Shown here: piece after piece, positions 1 to 7,372 of the stretch
Layout of the letters: each line of letters opens with the position of its first letter
How positions within the stretch are numbered: position 1 is the stretch's first letter
Notes under the pieces: generated by a model
Told to the model about the DNA's origin: nothing
Databases searched by the model: none
Seen by the model: the letters and a program-made list of their open reading frames with translations, nothing else
Assembly: GCA_964460245.1 (NCBI GenBank)
Contig: CAYWTL010000004.1
Location: 1-61,495, forward strand
Source: JAXDBM01 sp964460245
Lineage (GTDB): Bacteria; Desulfobacterota; Syntrophia; Syntrophales; Fen-1087
Length of the DNA: 61,495 bases
Direction of reading: 5' to 3'
Program-made: the position numbers and the translations under genes

Positions 1-212
1 ATCCAGATCAGCATGATCAGCCACCAGCGGGTGTACATGTAGCCCACGTAGGGCGTATACATCCGCAGCCAGCCCCGCGGGTCCTGGAAAATCCACCACG
101 TGGCGTAAAACACCGCAAGTGTCAGAACCAGAGCGACGATCGCCGGGATCGGTTGCGGCCAGCGCTGAACCAGCTTGCGTTCCTCTAAGTAGCCTTCGCC
201 AAATCGTTCCAT
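1..212 (-). CDS. Membrane protein, C-terminally cut by the window edge
   Basis: The ATG at 212-210 opens a frame that runs off the left edge, so only about 70 N-terminal residues are present. They begin MERFGEGYLEERK, followed by a hydrophobic segment at about residues 22-43 (IPAIVALVLTLAVFYATWW), an aromatic-rich loop with the motif GWLRMYTPYVGYMYTRWW, and the start of a second hydrophobic segment. It is therefore an integral membrane protein with a short cytoplasmic N-terminus. I do not recognise the family. The start lies inside the end of the upstream gene (28-nt overlap), which suggests translational coupling. A copper membrane monooxygenase-like subunit crossed my mind because of the W/Y-rich loop, but nothing visible proves it. 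Confidence 0.6.
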   Translation of the reverse strand, partial: MERFGEGYLEERKLVQRWPQPIPAIVALVLTLAVFYATWWIFQDPRGWLRMYTPYVGYMYTRWWLIMLIW

Positions 213-505
213 TCCTCTCTCCTTTCTTCGTTGATTTTATGGTCAGAGGGTGAATCGGATGGCTGGCTGCATTTTTGACGTAACGTGTCATAAATCTTGC
301 TGCGCAGCCCTGCCTCATCGATCCGGGATAGATCAACCCCCGACCGCTCGGCTTCAATTCTCAACAGGGATGGGCTCAGCTCAGTGAATTTAAGAAAATC
401 CGAATCCTGGCATGGCTCACTATATTCAGGCATCTTGCCGAATGAGGCCAGTGCACGGGCGACTTGAATCAGAATCTCGTTTAGAAACTGTTTTCTGGAC
501 AGCAT
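185..505 (-). CDS. Hypothetical acidic/polar protein, 106 aa
   Basis: The frame can start at the GTG at 517 or the ATG at 505. I prefer ATG 505 because GAGA lies a few bases upstream and the GTG has no visible ribosome site. The product is soluble, without signal peptide or membrane segment: an N-terminal helix-like part (MLSRKQFLNEILIQ) and a charged C-terminal tail. I do not recognise a family. The 3' end overlaps the membrane-protein gene at 212, so the two are probably one transcription unit with coupled translation. Confidence 0.5.
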   Translation of the reverse strand: MLSRKQFLNEILIQVARALASFGKMPEYSEPCQDSDFLKFTELSPSLLRIEAERSGVDLSRIDEAGLRSKIYDTLRQKCSQPSDSPSDHKINEERREEWNDLAKAT

Positions 506-623
506 TTGATTTCTCACGGAAGAAAAGTGTGTTTACGCTGCGCTTGGACAACCTGATTTCAGCGATACCTGTTCCGGTTTCATGATCGTGGGCACCGTGT
601 TATTAACGGCCATTTCCGATTCC

Positions 624-953
624 TTATGCCGTCTTTATGCGGCCAATCCGGTCACGGATTACGCCGAGGGTTTTTTCCAGATAGTCCGCCTGCTGCTCCA
701 GGCGTCGAATTTCTTCCTCGGGCTCGACTCCCTGCGGTTCGGGCCGGAAAGGCCTGTACCCCATGCCGCCGCGCTCCCATCCGGTCGGGCCGTTCGCAGA
801 GAATCGGTTTCGACGGCCTCTGCCGCCGCGTCCGGGAAAAGGTCCGGCCGGCGCCGCGACGAATCCCGGTGTGCCATAGCCGGAACAGTATCAGACTCCG
901 CGCCCCGTCATGGGCCCCGTTCCCAAGGGGCCTGTTCTGTCTCCTCTTGGCAT
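624..953 (-). pseudogene. DUF5320-like Gly/Arg-rich protein with an in-frame TGA at codon 21
   Basis: The ATG at 953-951 is preceded by a strong GGAGG seven bases upstream. Translation gives MPRGDRTGPLGTGPMTGRGV, then TGA at 893-891, then the same frame continues YCSGYGTPGF, a Gly/Arg-rich linker and a C-terminal coiled coil (EEEIRRLEQQADYLEKTLG) to a TAA at 626-624. The N-terminal signature and C-terminal helix are those of the small DUF5320-type proteins found next to NifX/NifB-like proteins, as here (the 1001-1363 gene is just upstream). Family members usually have Gly where the TGA stands. Either this is a nonsense mutation or base error, or the codon is recoded. The remainder of the frame is intact, so decay would be recent. 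Confidence 0.7.
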
Positions 954-1000
954 GTTGCATCCTCCTTTCTGATTTTTAAAAAATCTGTTCCTGTTTTCAG

Positions 1001-1363
1001 TTATTTCCAGTGTCCCTCCACATCGGCCTGCCCCGCCTCGCTCAGACGTCCCTCACGGTAGAGACGCAGGGCCTCCTCGACCGTTTCCGCGCTGCCGAGG
1101 TATATGCGGATGCCGGCGGCTTTCAGTACCCGAAAGGCCTTTGGACCCACATGGCCGGTGATCACGGCCTCGACGCCGAGATTGACCAGGCACTGTGCCG
1201 CCTGAATCCCGGCGCCCTGGGCGGCCTGCATGTTCTGCTCGTTCGCGTGGGCTTCCCACTGCGCGGTTTCCAGGTCGGCGACCATGAACCAGCGTGTTCG
1301 CCCGAACCGGGGGTCCATGGCGCTTGACGGCTCTCTTCCCGTCGATGTGACCGCAATCTTCAT
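1001..1363 (-). CDS. NifX/NifB-like dinitrogenase iron-molybdenum cofactor domain protein
   Basis: A 120-residue single-domain protein of the family that includes NafY, NifX and the NifB C-terminus. These bind iron-sulfur or FeMo-cofactor precursors with an RNase H-like fold. Visible signatures are the opening strand MKIAVTSTG, the AMDPRFGR segment, and GVEAVITGHVGPKAFRVLKAAGI. In genomes without nitrogenase such stand-alone copies sit with DUF5320-type proteins and probably handle metal clusters; the exact role is not known. The start codon overlaps the stop of the preceding gene (ATGA at 1360-1363), so the two NifX-like genes are translationally coupled. No nif structural gene is in the window. 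Confidence 0.85.
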   Translation of the reverse strand: MKIAVTSTGREPSSAMDPRFGRTRWFMVADLETAQWEAHANEQNMQAAQGAGIQAAQCLVNLGVEAVITGHVGPKAFRVLKAAGIRIYLGSAETVEEALRLYREGRLSEAGQADVEGHWK

Positions 1364-1767
1364 GCCTTCTCACTCCCTCCCGCCTTGCACGGCCCGCGCC
1401 GCCGTCGGCGCTGTTGTCCCCATCCCTCGCAGGGGGCGCAGCCGGGCATAAAAAAACGTCTCTCTCCGATCTGCCCGCTGCAGAAAGCTTCGAGTACCTC
1501 ATCCACAGTTCCCCGGACAAAGGAGATCACGCGGACGCCGGCGGCTTCCAACATGCGCTCCACAGCCCCCGACATCGCGCCGCAGATGAGGACCTGCACT
1601 CCCATTTCCCGAATCCGGGCAGTCCGGCCGATGGCATTTTCCCCAACCCAGGCGGTTCTTGACCGCTGCTGAACATTTTGCAGGCCGGTTTCGACCAGCA
1701 GGAGTTCGTCCGCCGCATCAAAAACCGTTGAAACCCTGTTCCCGCTGACCGGTATGGCAATTCTCAT
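1360..1767 (-). CDS. NifX-like domain protein with Cys/Arg-rich tail
   Basis: A 135-residue protein starting MRIAIPVSGNRVSTVFD, with the second NifX-type half GVQVLICGAMSGAVERMLEAAGVRV. It is more diverged than its downstream partner and ends in an unusual tail (MPGCAPCEGWG followed by a run of arginines and a last Cys) that could bind a metal or nucleic acid. First gene of a three-gene unit (this gene, the second NifX-like gene, the DUF5320-like gene). The predicted role is metal-cluster handling; I cannot say which cluster. Confidence 0.8.
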   Translation of the reverse strand: MRIAIPVSGNRVSTVFDAADELLLVETGLQNVQQRSRTAWVGENAIGRTARIREMGVQVLICGAMSGAVERMLEAAGVRVISFVRGTVDEVLEAFCSGQIGERRFFMPGCAPCEGWGQQRRRRRGPCKAGGSEKA

Positions 1768-1890
1768 GCAGTGCCCCCTGCAATGGTTCCTTACAGGTTC
1801 CGTGCCAGCGTACCGGGAAGCCGACGTGCGAAGGGAAATGCCTTGTGAATTTGATAAAAATGACAGGGGGCGGAATCAAGGGAAGGAAAG

Positions 1891-1948
1891 AAAAAAGTCG
1901 CATTATTGCAGTAATTGAACGAAGCGATTGGTTGCAATAATGCGACTT
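1891..1948 (-). terminator. Rho-independent terminator with a perfect 16-bp stem
   Basis: Arms 1895-1910 and 1933-1948 are perfect inverted repeats (AAGTCGCATTATTGCA and its complement) around a 22-nt loop. Read on the minus strand the stem is followed by six or more Ts. It lies just past the stop of the rhodanese gene at 1974 and so probably terminates that transcript. A stem this long and perfect but AT-rich could also be a protein-binding palindrome. Confidence 0.7.
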
Positions 1949-1973
1949 AAATTGGGGAAGGTGAAACCTTTTC

Positions 1974-2870
1974 CTATTTCGTTACCGGTGCGTCCGGATC
2001 GAGCGTCCATTCCTGCATGGCGCCGTCATAGATCCGGACGTTCTTGTAGCCGAGCATTCGTTTCATCAGGTACTTCCAGACGGGGCAGCACTGGCCGACG
2101 TCGCAGTAGGTGACAACCTCCGTTGACCTGTCCTTGCCGACAGCTGCCTCGGCAAGGGCGGTGAGGGCTTCCCTGCTCTTGATGGTGCCGTCGTTATTGA
2201 AGGCGCAGGAAGTGGCCAGGTTGACGGCTCCGGGGATGTGCCCGAGTTTCGTGACGCAGTCGAGCTTTCTTTTTCCCGTAAAGATATCCGCTTCCCGGAC
2301 GTCCAGGAGGACGATCTTCCCTAAACGGCTCTGGACATATTCCTTGTCGGCAAAATGGTCCTTCCGGTACTTACCCTTGAAAAACTTCTCTTTCGTCCTG
2401 GCAATTTCAGTCGACAGGGTTTTTTTGTCCCTGATCCATTTGTCCATCCCACCGTCCAGAAGGGCGACGTCGTCGAGTCCGGCATACCGAAGCGTGCAGG
2501 CCACGCGGTAGCTTTGATAAACCTCCCTGAGCGTGCCGGTCTTGCCGACGACGACAACCCATGACTCCCAACCGATCCCCATGGAGCCGATCGTATCGTC
2601 CAGATCGTCCGGATCGGGGATTTCCGTAAAAAGCTCACCCTTCTTGTAGGCCCAGGCCCCGTGGTACGCATTGACGGCATTGGGAATATGACCTTCCCGG
2701 TAGTCCTCCACTTTGCGGACATCGAGGATGATCAACTTGGGATTTTTCAAATTCGCCTCCAGCCAGTCCGTGGACACGACCGGCGGCAGAACCTGCGCCG
2801 ACACGCCACCGGGCAGTGCGACAAAAAGAAGAGCCGAAAGAAACATCCAAAAGAAAACCTGTTTTTTCAT
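1974..2870 (-). CDS. Exported two-domain rhodanese-type sulfurtransferase
   Basis: About 298 residues. The ATG at 2870 has a GGGGGTG ribosome site at the right distance; a GTG nine bases upstream is less likely. A signal peptide (KKQVFFWMFLSALLFVALPGGVSA) predicts export. Two rhodanese domains follow: residues about 30-150, where the active-site loop reads VVGKTGTL with no Cys, and about 165-298, where it reads TYCDVGQCCPVW with the catalytic Cys. One silent and one active domain is the normal layout of thiosulfate/mercaptopyruvate sulfurtransferases. It would transfer sulfane sulfur in the periplasm; the donor and acceptor are unknown. Confidence 0.88.
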   Translation of the reverse strand: MKKQVFFWMFLSALLFVALPGGVSAQVLPPVVSTDWLEANLKNPKLIILDVRKVEDYREGHIPNAVNAYHGAWAYKKGELFTEIPDPDDLDDTIGSMGIGWESWVVVVGKTGTLREVYQSYRVACTLRYAGLDDVALLDGGMDKWIRDKKTLSTEIARTKEKFFKGKYRKDHFADKEYVQSRLGKIVLLDVREADIFTGKRKLDCVTKLGHIPGAVNLATSCAFNNDGTIKSREALTALAEAAVGKDRSTEVVTYCDVGQCCPVWKYLMKRMLGYKNVRIYDGAMQEWTLDPDAPVTK

Positions 2871-2903
2871 GAGTCTCACCCCCTTTCCATAGCCTTCTGC
2901 GTC

Positions 2904-2912
2904 ATTATATCA
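2904..2912 (-). promoter_or_regulatory. Extended -10 promoter of the rhodanese gene
   Basis: On the minus strand TGATATAAT (a perfect TATAAT with the TGn extension) lies about 34 nt upstream of the rhodanese ATG. No good -35 hexamer is seen 17 bases upstream, which fits an extended -10 promoter. Confidence 0.5.
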
Positions 2913-3004
2913 CGATCCGTGCCAATGCGAGCGAAAAGTTTAGAGAATGATGGATTCCATTTTATTCCGGTTTGTTATGAGAATGTGGGTCAGTGATGAG
3001 TTTT

Positions 3005-4387
3005 TTATGCGGTGGAATTGGTCGCCGTTTTGCGACCTTTTCCGGATTTTTTTCCGGCATTGGGAATCATGATGTTGAGCGCCTTGATTTTTCTGAAGAG
3101 GGTGCTTTTGTGCATGCCCAGTTGCCGGGCTGTTTTCAGACGGTTCCAGCCGTTTCTGCGAAGGGCGTTGGTGAGAAAGATCGCCTCCATATCTTTGATG
3201 GAGAGGGTTTCCAGCGGCTGTCCGCCGTCCCCAGTGGAGGGGCGCGCGTAGATCGAATCGGGCAGGTGATGCGGTTCGATCATGCCGGTCTTGCACAGGA
3301 CGAACGCCCGTTCCAGGATATTTTCCAGTTCCCGGACATTGCCGGGATAGTCGTGCGACATCAGGCAGGCAAGCGCCTCGTCGCTGATACCGGAGATGTC
3401 CTTCTTCTGGATGGCATTCAGATGCTGGATGAAGTGTGCCACGAGAAGGGGCAGGTCTTCCAGCCTCTCCCGCAGGGGCGGCAGTACGATCCGGATGACA
3501 TTGACCCGGTAGTAGAGGTCTTCGCGAAACCTGCCATCGCGAACCAGACTTTCCAGAGACCGGTTGGTGGCGGCGATGACACGGACATCGGCCTTCATGC
3601 TCTCGACGGCGCCGAGGGGTTCGTAGGTTTTTTCCTGAAGGAAACGGAGGAGCCGGACCTGCATGGCCGGTGAGATGTCGCCGATTTCATCGAGGAAAAG
3701 GGTGCCTCTTTCGGCCTGCCGGAAGCGGCCCGGCTTGTCCTTTTTCGCGTCCGTGAAGGCGCCGGCCTTGTAGCCGAACAGCTCCGATTCGAGAAGCGAG
3801 TCCGGCAGGGCGCCGCAGTTCACGGCGACAAAGGGTTTGTCCCGCCGCGGGCTCAGGTTGTGGATGGCCCGGGCGAAGAGCTCTTTTCCCGTCCCGCTCT
3901 CGCCCTCGATCAGGACGGTGCTGCCGCTGTTGGCGATGTCCGGCAGGATGCCGAAGATCTCCCGCATCCGGTGGCTTTTGGAAACGATGTCCTCGAAGGA
4001 ATAGGCTTCCTGGATGGTTTTGCGGAGCTTCTCCTCGATGCTCATGTCCCGGAAGGTCTCGACCGCGCCGATGATGGCGCCCCGGTCATCCTTCAGCAGG
4101 GCCGTGGAAATGCTGATGGGGAGGCGATGCCCCCGGGCGTTGACGATGTAGACGGTCTTGTTGGCGATCGGTTCGCCCGTGGTCACGGTCCTCTGCAGGC
4201 AGCAGCTTTTTTCGCAGATCTCCGCTTTCAGGACATCCCGGCAGCGCTGGCCGAGGGCTTCCGCACGGGGCACCCCGGTGATCTTTTCCGCGGCGCGATT
4301 GAAGGACGTGATTCGCCAATGATGGTCCACGGTGAAAACGCCGTCGGCGATGGAATCCAGGATGATGTCTCTCTGCTTGACTGGCAT
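3005..4387 (-). CDS. PAS-domain sigma-54-dependent transcriptional activator
   Basis: About 460 residues from the ATG at 4387 (AAGGA eight bases upstream); a TTG at 4405 is the longer alternative. Order: PAS domain (about 10-115) with a Cys-rich stretch EICEKSCCLQRT, an AAA+ domain (about 140-370) with Walker A GESGTGKE and Walker B LFLDEIGD, and a Fis-type HTH (about 410-450, GWNRLKTARQLGMHKSTLFR). The sigma-54 contact loop reads GAFTDA, not GAFTGA, a variant I recall from related deltaproteobacterial activators. It follows the biotin carboxylase gene by about 50 nt and closes the operon, so it may regulate that gene set. The signal sensed by the PAS domain is unknown; the clustered cysteines suggest redox or a metal cluster. 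Confidence 0.88.
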   Translation of the reverse strand: MPVKQRDIILDSIADGVFTVDHHWRITSFNRAAEKITGVPRAEALGQRCRDVLKAEICEKSCCLQRTVTTGEPIANKTVYIVNARGHRLPISISTALLKDDRGAIIGAVETFRDMSIEEKLRKTIQEAYSFEDIVSKSHRMREIFGILPDIANSGSTVLIEGESGTGKELFARAIHNLSPRRDKPFVAVNCGALPDSLLESELFGYKAGAFTDAKKDKPGRFRQAERGTLFLDEIGDISPAMQVRLLRFLQEKTYEPLGAVESMKADVRVIAATNRSLESLVRDGRFREDLYYRVNVIRIVLPPLRERLEDLPLLVAHFIQHLNAIQKKDISGISDEALACLMSHDYPGNVRELENILERAFVLCKTGMIEPHHLPDSIYARPSTGDGGQPLETLSIKDMEAIFLTNALRRNGWNRLKTARQLGMHKSTLFRKIKALNIMIPNAGKKSGKGRKTATNSTA

Positions 4388-4437
4388 CACGGTATCCTTT
4401 TTCAAACCTGCCCTCCTCGCCTTCTCCCGAATGCGCT

Positions 4438-6186
4438 TCAGTTCGCCTGGATCAGCAGCAGCGTGTCGCCCACATCCACATTGTCCCCGGGCTCGACCAG
4501 GACGTCGGAGACCCGTCCGTCAACCTCGGCGACGATGTGGGTGTGCATCTTCATGGCCTCCAGGGCGATCAGGATGTCGCCGACCAGGACGACATCGCCG
4601 ATTTCAAGGGCGACTTTCGTGACCTTTCCCTTGATGGGGGACCGGACGACGCCCGCCCGGGCGAGGATTTCGATTTCGTGGGCGGTGAGATGCTTCTTCT
4701 CCATGAGAAGCAGCATCTCTTCCTTGCCGACCGGCCCGGCGGCCTTCTCCGGTGCTGTCTCGGACTCGTCGGCCCGGGCCGTGTAGACCGTGTCCTCGAT
4801 GACGTAGTGGACCGGCTCCGGGTAGTTGAAGATTTCCTGGTGGGTCTCCAGGTAGCCGGTGTCGAATGTCCTCTCCTGGAAGTGCGGTTCGTCGCAAATC
4901 GACAGATAGAGGGGGATCGTCGTCTTAGGGCCGACGATGCTGAAGTCGTTCAATGCACGCTTCAGCCGCCGAACGGTCTGGTTCCATTCGTATCCCCAGA
5001 CGATCAGCTTTACCAGCAGGGAATCGTAGGCCAGGGGGATGCGGTACCCCCGGTAGATGATTCCGTCCAGGCGGATGCCGGGCCCGCCGGGAGAGTGGTA
5101 GATGTCGACGTGCTTCCCGCCCTCCGGGAGGAAATTATTGTGGGGGTCTTCGGCATTGATCCGGACCTCGATGGCAATGCCGTTGAAGCGGATCTGCTCC
5201 TGTCCGAAATCGAGGGCCCGCCCTTCGGCGATGTGAATCTGGTGCCGGACGACGTCCAGGCCGGTGATCATCTCCGTCACCGTATGTTCGACCTGCAGGC
5301 GTGTGTTCACCTCCAGGAACCAGAACTCGCCGGTCCGTGGATCGACGAGAAACTCCACCGTGCCCGCGTTGACGTAGCGCGCCTCTTTGGCAACCGCGAC
5401 GGCTGCCGAGTGCATGGCTTCCGCGGTGCCGGCGGGAAGGTTTGCCGGTGCGATCTCCAGCAGCTTCTGGTGGCGGCGCTGGATCGAGCAATCGCGGCTG
5501 CCCAGATGGACCACGTTTCCGTGGCGGTCTGCCAGCACCTGGATTTCGATATGCCGGGGATGTTCGATCGCCTTCTCGATATACACGCGATCATCGTTGA
5601 AGGCCAGCCGGGCTTCGGAGCGGGCGAGCTCCAGCAGTTCCTTCAGATCCTCCTTACCAGACAGCTTCCGGATGCCCCTCCCGCCGCCGCCGGCCGTGGC
5701 TTTGAGCATGACGGGATAGCCGTGGCGGACTATGAAGGCGGCAGCCATGTCGATCCCTGTTGGTCCGGGCGGCAGGCTTTCCGTTCCGGGAACGGTGGGG
5801 ATGCCGGCTCGGACGGCGATTTCCCGGGCAATCACCTTGCTGCCGAGGTCTCTCATGACGTCGGACGGCGGCCCGATGAAAAGGATACCGGAATTCTCAC
5901 AGGCTTCGGCGAACGCGGCGCTCTCCGAAAGGAAACCGTATCCCGGATGGATGGCGTCGGCATTGCATGCGCGGGCCGTTCGGACGATCCTCTCGATATC
6001 CAGGTAGTCTTTAACGGGATGGTTGCCGATCAGGACCGTCTCGTCTGCGAAGCGGAGATAGTATCCGTCGCTGTCGGACTTCTCGTAGATGGCGATAGCG
6101 GTGATATCCAGTTCCTTCAGCGTCCGAATGATCCGAAGGGCGATCTCGCCCCGGTTGGCGATCAAGACCTTCTTGATTTTTTTCAT
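4438..6186 (-). CDS. Biotin carboxylase fused to a biotinyl carrier domain
   Basis: 582 residues. Residues 1-450 are an ATP-grasp biotin carboxylase (start IKKVLIANRGEIALRI, glycine-rich loop KATAGGGGRGI, EKAIEHPRHIEIQVLAD, and EVNTRLQVEHTVTE). Residues about 510-582 are a biotinyl domain with the attachment site EAMKMH. The chain would carboxylate biotin with ATP and bicarbonate and pass it to a separate carboxyltransferase, which is not in the window. Candidates are acetyl-/propionyl-CoA or pyruvate carboxylase A-type subunits. The start overlaps the stop of the upstream small gene (ATGA), and a PAS-sigma-54 regulator follows directly. Confidence 0.9.
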   Translation of the reverse strand: MKKIKKVLIANRGEIALRIIRTLKELDITAIAIYEKSDSDGYYLRFADETVLIGNHPVKDYLDIERIVRTARACNADAIHPGYGFLSESAAFAEACENSGILFIGPPSDVMRDLGSKVIAREIAVRAGIPTVPGTESLPPGPTGIDMAAAFIVRHGYPVMLKATAGGGGRGIRKLSGKEDLKELLELARSEARLAFNDDRVYIEKAIEHPRHIEIQVLADRHGNVVHLGSRDCSIQRRHQKLLEIAPANLPAGTAEAMHSAAVAVAKEARYVNAGTVEFLVDPRTGEFWFLEVNTRLQVEHTVTEMITGLDVVRHQIHIAEGRALDFGQEQIRFNGIAIEVRINAEDPHNNFLPEGGKHVDIYHSPGGPGIRLDGIIYRGYRIPLAYDSLLVKLIVWGYEWNQTVRRLKRALNDFSIVGPKTTIPLYLSICDEPHFQERTFDTGYLETHQEIFNYPEPVHYVIEDTVYTARADESETAPEKAAGPVGKEEMLLLMEKKHLTAHEIEILARAGVVRSPIKGKVTKVALEIGDVVLVGDILIALEAMKMHTHIVAEVDGRVSDVLVEPGDNVDVGDTLLLIQAN

Positions 6187-6401
6187 AGGACCTCTCGCTT
6201 GGATTCAGTCAGCCACGCAGTGAAAACGATGGGCTGCCTTGACTTTAAGCCGCACGCGCGGCCATGACCGGCTTTGTATCCGGGGCCGAATTTGTCACAT
6301 TGCGCACGATCACGGAACAGCTCCGTCCGGCAGGGCCCGCAAAGCCTTTTGCTCCGATCGTCGGTCGCATGGCCGCATTCCGGGCGGATCCGTCGGCTCA
6401 T
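6183..6401 (-). CDS. Small Cys-rich (zinc-ribbon-like) protein
   Basis: 72 residues with cysteines arranged as CGH, LCGPC, QCDKFG and ACG, consistent with zinc or iron-sulfur binding. The ATG at 6401 lies 13 nt after the SDR gene stop with a GAAAGG upstream, and the stop overlaps the biotin carboxylase start by four bases. This position argues that it is translated, perhaps as a coupling or accessory protein. I do not recognise a family, and a non-functional spacer frame is still possible. Confidence 0.45.
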   Translation of the reverse strand: MSRRIRPECGHATDDRSKRLCGPCRTELFRDRAQCDKFGPGYKAGHGRACGLKSRQPIVFTAWLTESKREVL

Positions 6402-6414
6402 GGTTACAGACCTT

Positions 6415-7323
6415 TCACTTCTTCAGCAGGTCTTTCAGGGCCTCCCGCAGGGTGGGGAAGCGGAATGGATATTTCATGTTCAGCAGCCGCTGCGGCACGG
6501 CTTTCTGCCCCCGCAGAAGAATGTCGCCGAACTCGCCCAGGATCAGCTTCAGCAAGAAACCGGGAACGGCCGGCATGAACGTGGGGACCCCCAGCGCCTT
6601 GCCGAGGATGCCGGTCATTTCCGCATTCCGCACCGGTTCGGGCGCCGTGCAGTTGAAAGGACCTTCCGCCTTTTCCTGTCCAATCAGGAACAGGAAAATA
6701 TGGACCAGGTCGCTCTCGTGGATCCAGGAGAACCACTGCCGGCCGCTTCCCAGGGGACTCCCGAGATAGCTTCGAAACAGGGGGATCAACTGCCTGAGGG
6801 CCCCGCCCGACCGGCCGAGCACGATCCCGAATCGGCAGATCGCCACCCGGGCGCCAAAGGATGCAGCGCGAAGGGCCTCCGCTTCCCATGCCACGGCAAC
6901 GGAAGCCAGGAAGTCCGACCCGGGCGGCGCGTCTTCGGCAAGCGAACCCTCCTCGTGAAACCCGTAATATCCGACCGCGGACGTGCTGAAGAGTCGGGCT
7001 TCCCCGCCCCGGCGGCGGGATATGGCATCCACCAGGTTTCGGGTCGTGAGGACCCGGCTGTTCAGGATGTCCTGCTTGGTTTTTTCGCTCCAGCGGCTGA
7101 AGATGGACACGCCGGCAAGGTTGATAAAGACCTCGTGATCCGAGGCGTGCTCCTGCCAAGCGCCCGGGACGGTGCTGTCCGTCTCGATGAAGGATACGTC
7201 GGGAAAGCGCTTCCGGTGCTTGATCGTGCGGTCGAGAACCGTCACCGAATGACCCTTTTGAACGAGCGCTTCGGTCAATGCGCCGCCCACGAAACCCGTG
7301 CCGCCCGTGATGAAGATTCTCAT
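6415..7323 (-). CDS. SDR-family NAD(P)-binding epimerase (TIGR01777/YfcH type)
   Basis: About 302 residues from the ATG at 7323, chosen over 7347 because GGGGGAG stands seven bases upstream and MRIFITGGTGFVGGAL then begins the fold. Rossmann motif GGTGFVGG; STSAVGYYG carries the catalytic Ser/Tyr region; the C-terminal DUF1731-like part ends LLNMKYPFRFPTLREALKDLL. Members resemble nucleoside-diphosphate-sugar epimerases, but their substrates are mostly unknown. It lies in the minus-strand run between the transglycosylase and the Cys-rich protein. Confidence 0.88.
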   Translation of the reverse strand: MRIFITGGTGFVGGALTEALVQKGHSVTVLDRTIKHRKRFPDVSFIETDSTVPGAWQEHASDHEVFINLAGVSIFSRWSEKTKQDILNSRVLTTRNLVDAISRRRGGEARLFSTSAVGYYGFHEEGSLAEDAPPGSDFLASVAVAWEAEALRAASFGARVAICRFGIVLGRSGGALRQLIPLFRSYLGSPLGSGRQWFSWIHESDLVHIFLFLIGQEKAEGPFNCTAPEPVRNAEMTGILGKALGVPTFMPAVPGFLLKLILGEFGDILLRGQKAVPQRLLNMKYPFRFPTLREALKDLLKK

Positions 7324-7372
7324 GCGATCTCCCCCTGAAAATTTCATGCTGCCGGATCGAATCCGGACAGGT

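Noticed and set aside
3760..3780. Inactive sigma-54 activator because of the GAFTDA loop
   Set aside because: The same variant is, to my memory, frequent in deltaproteobacterial activators with intact ATPase motifs, so it is not evidence of inactivity.
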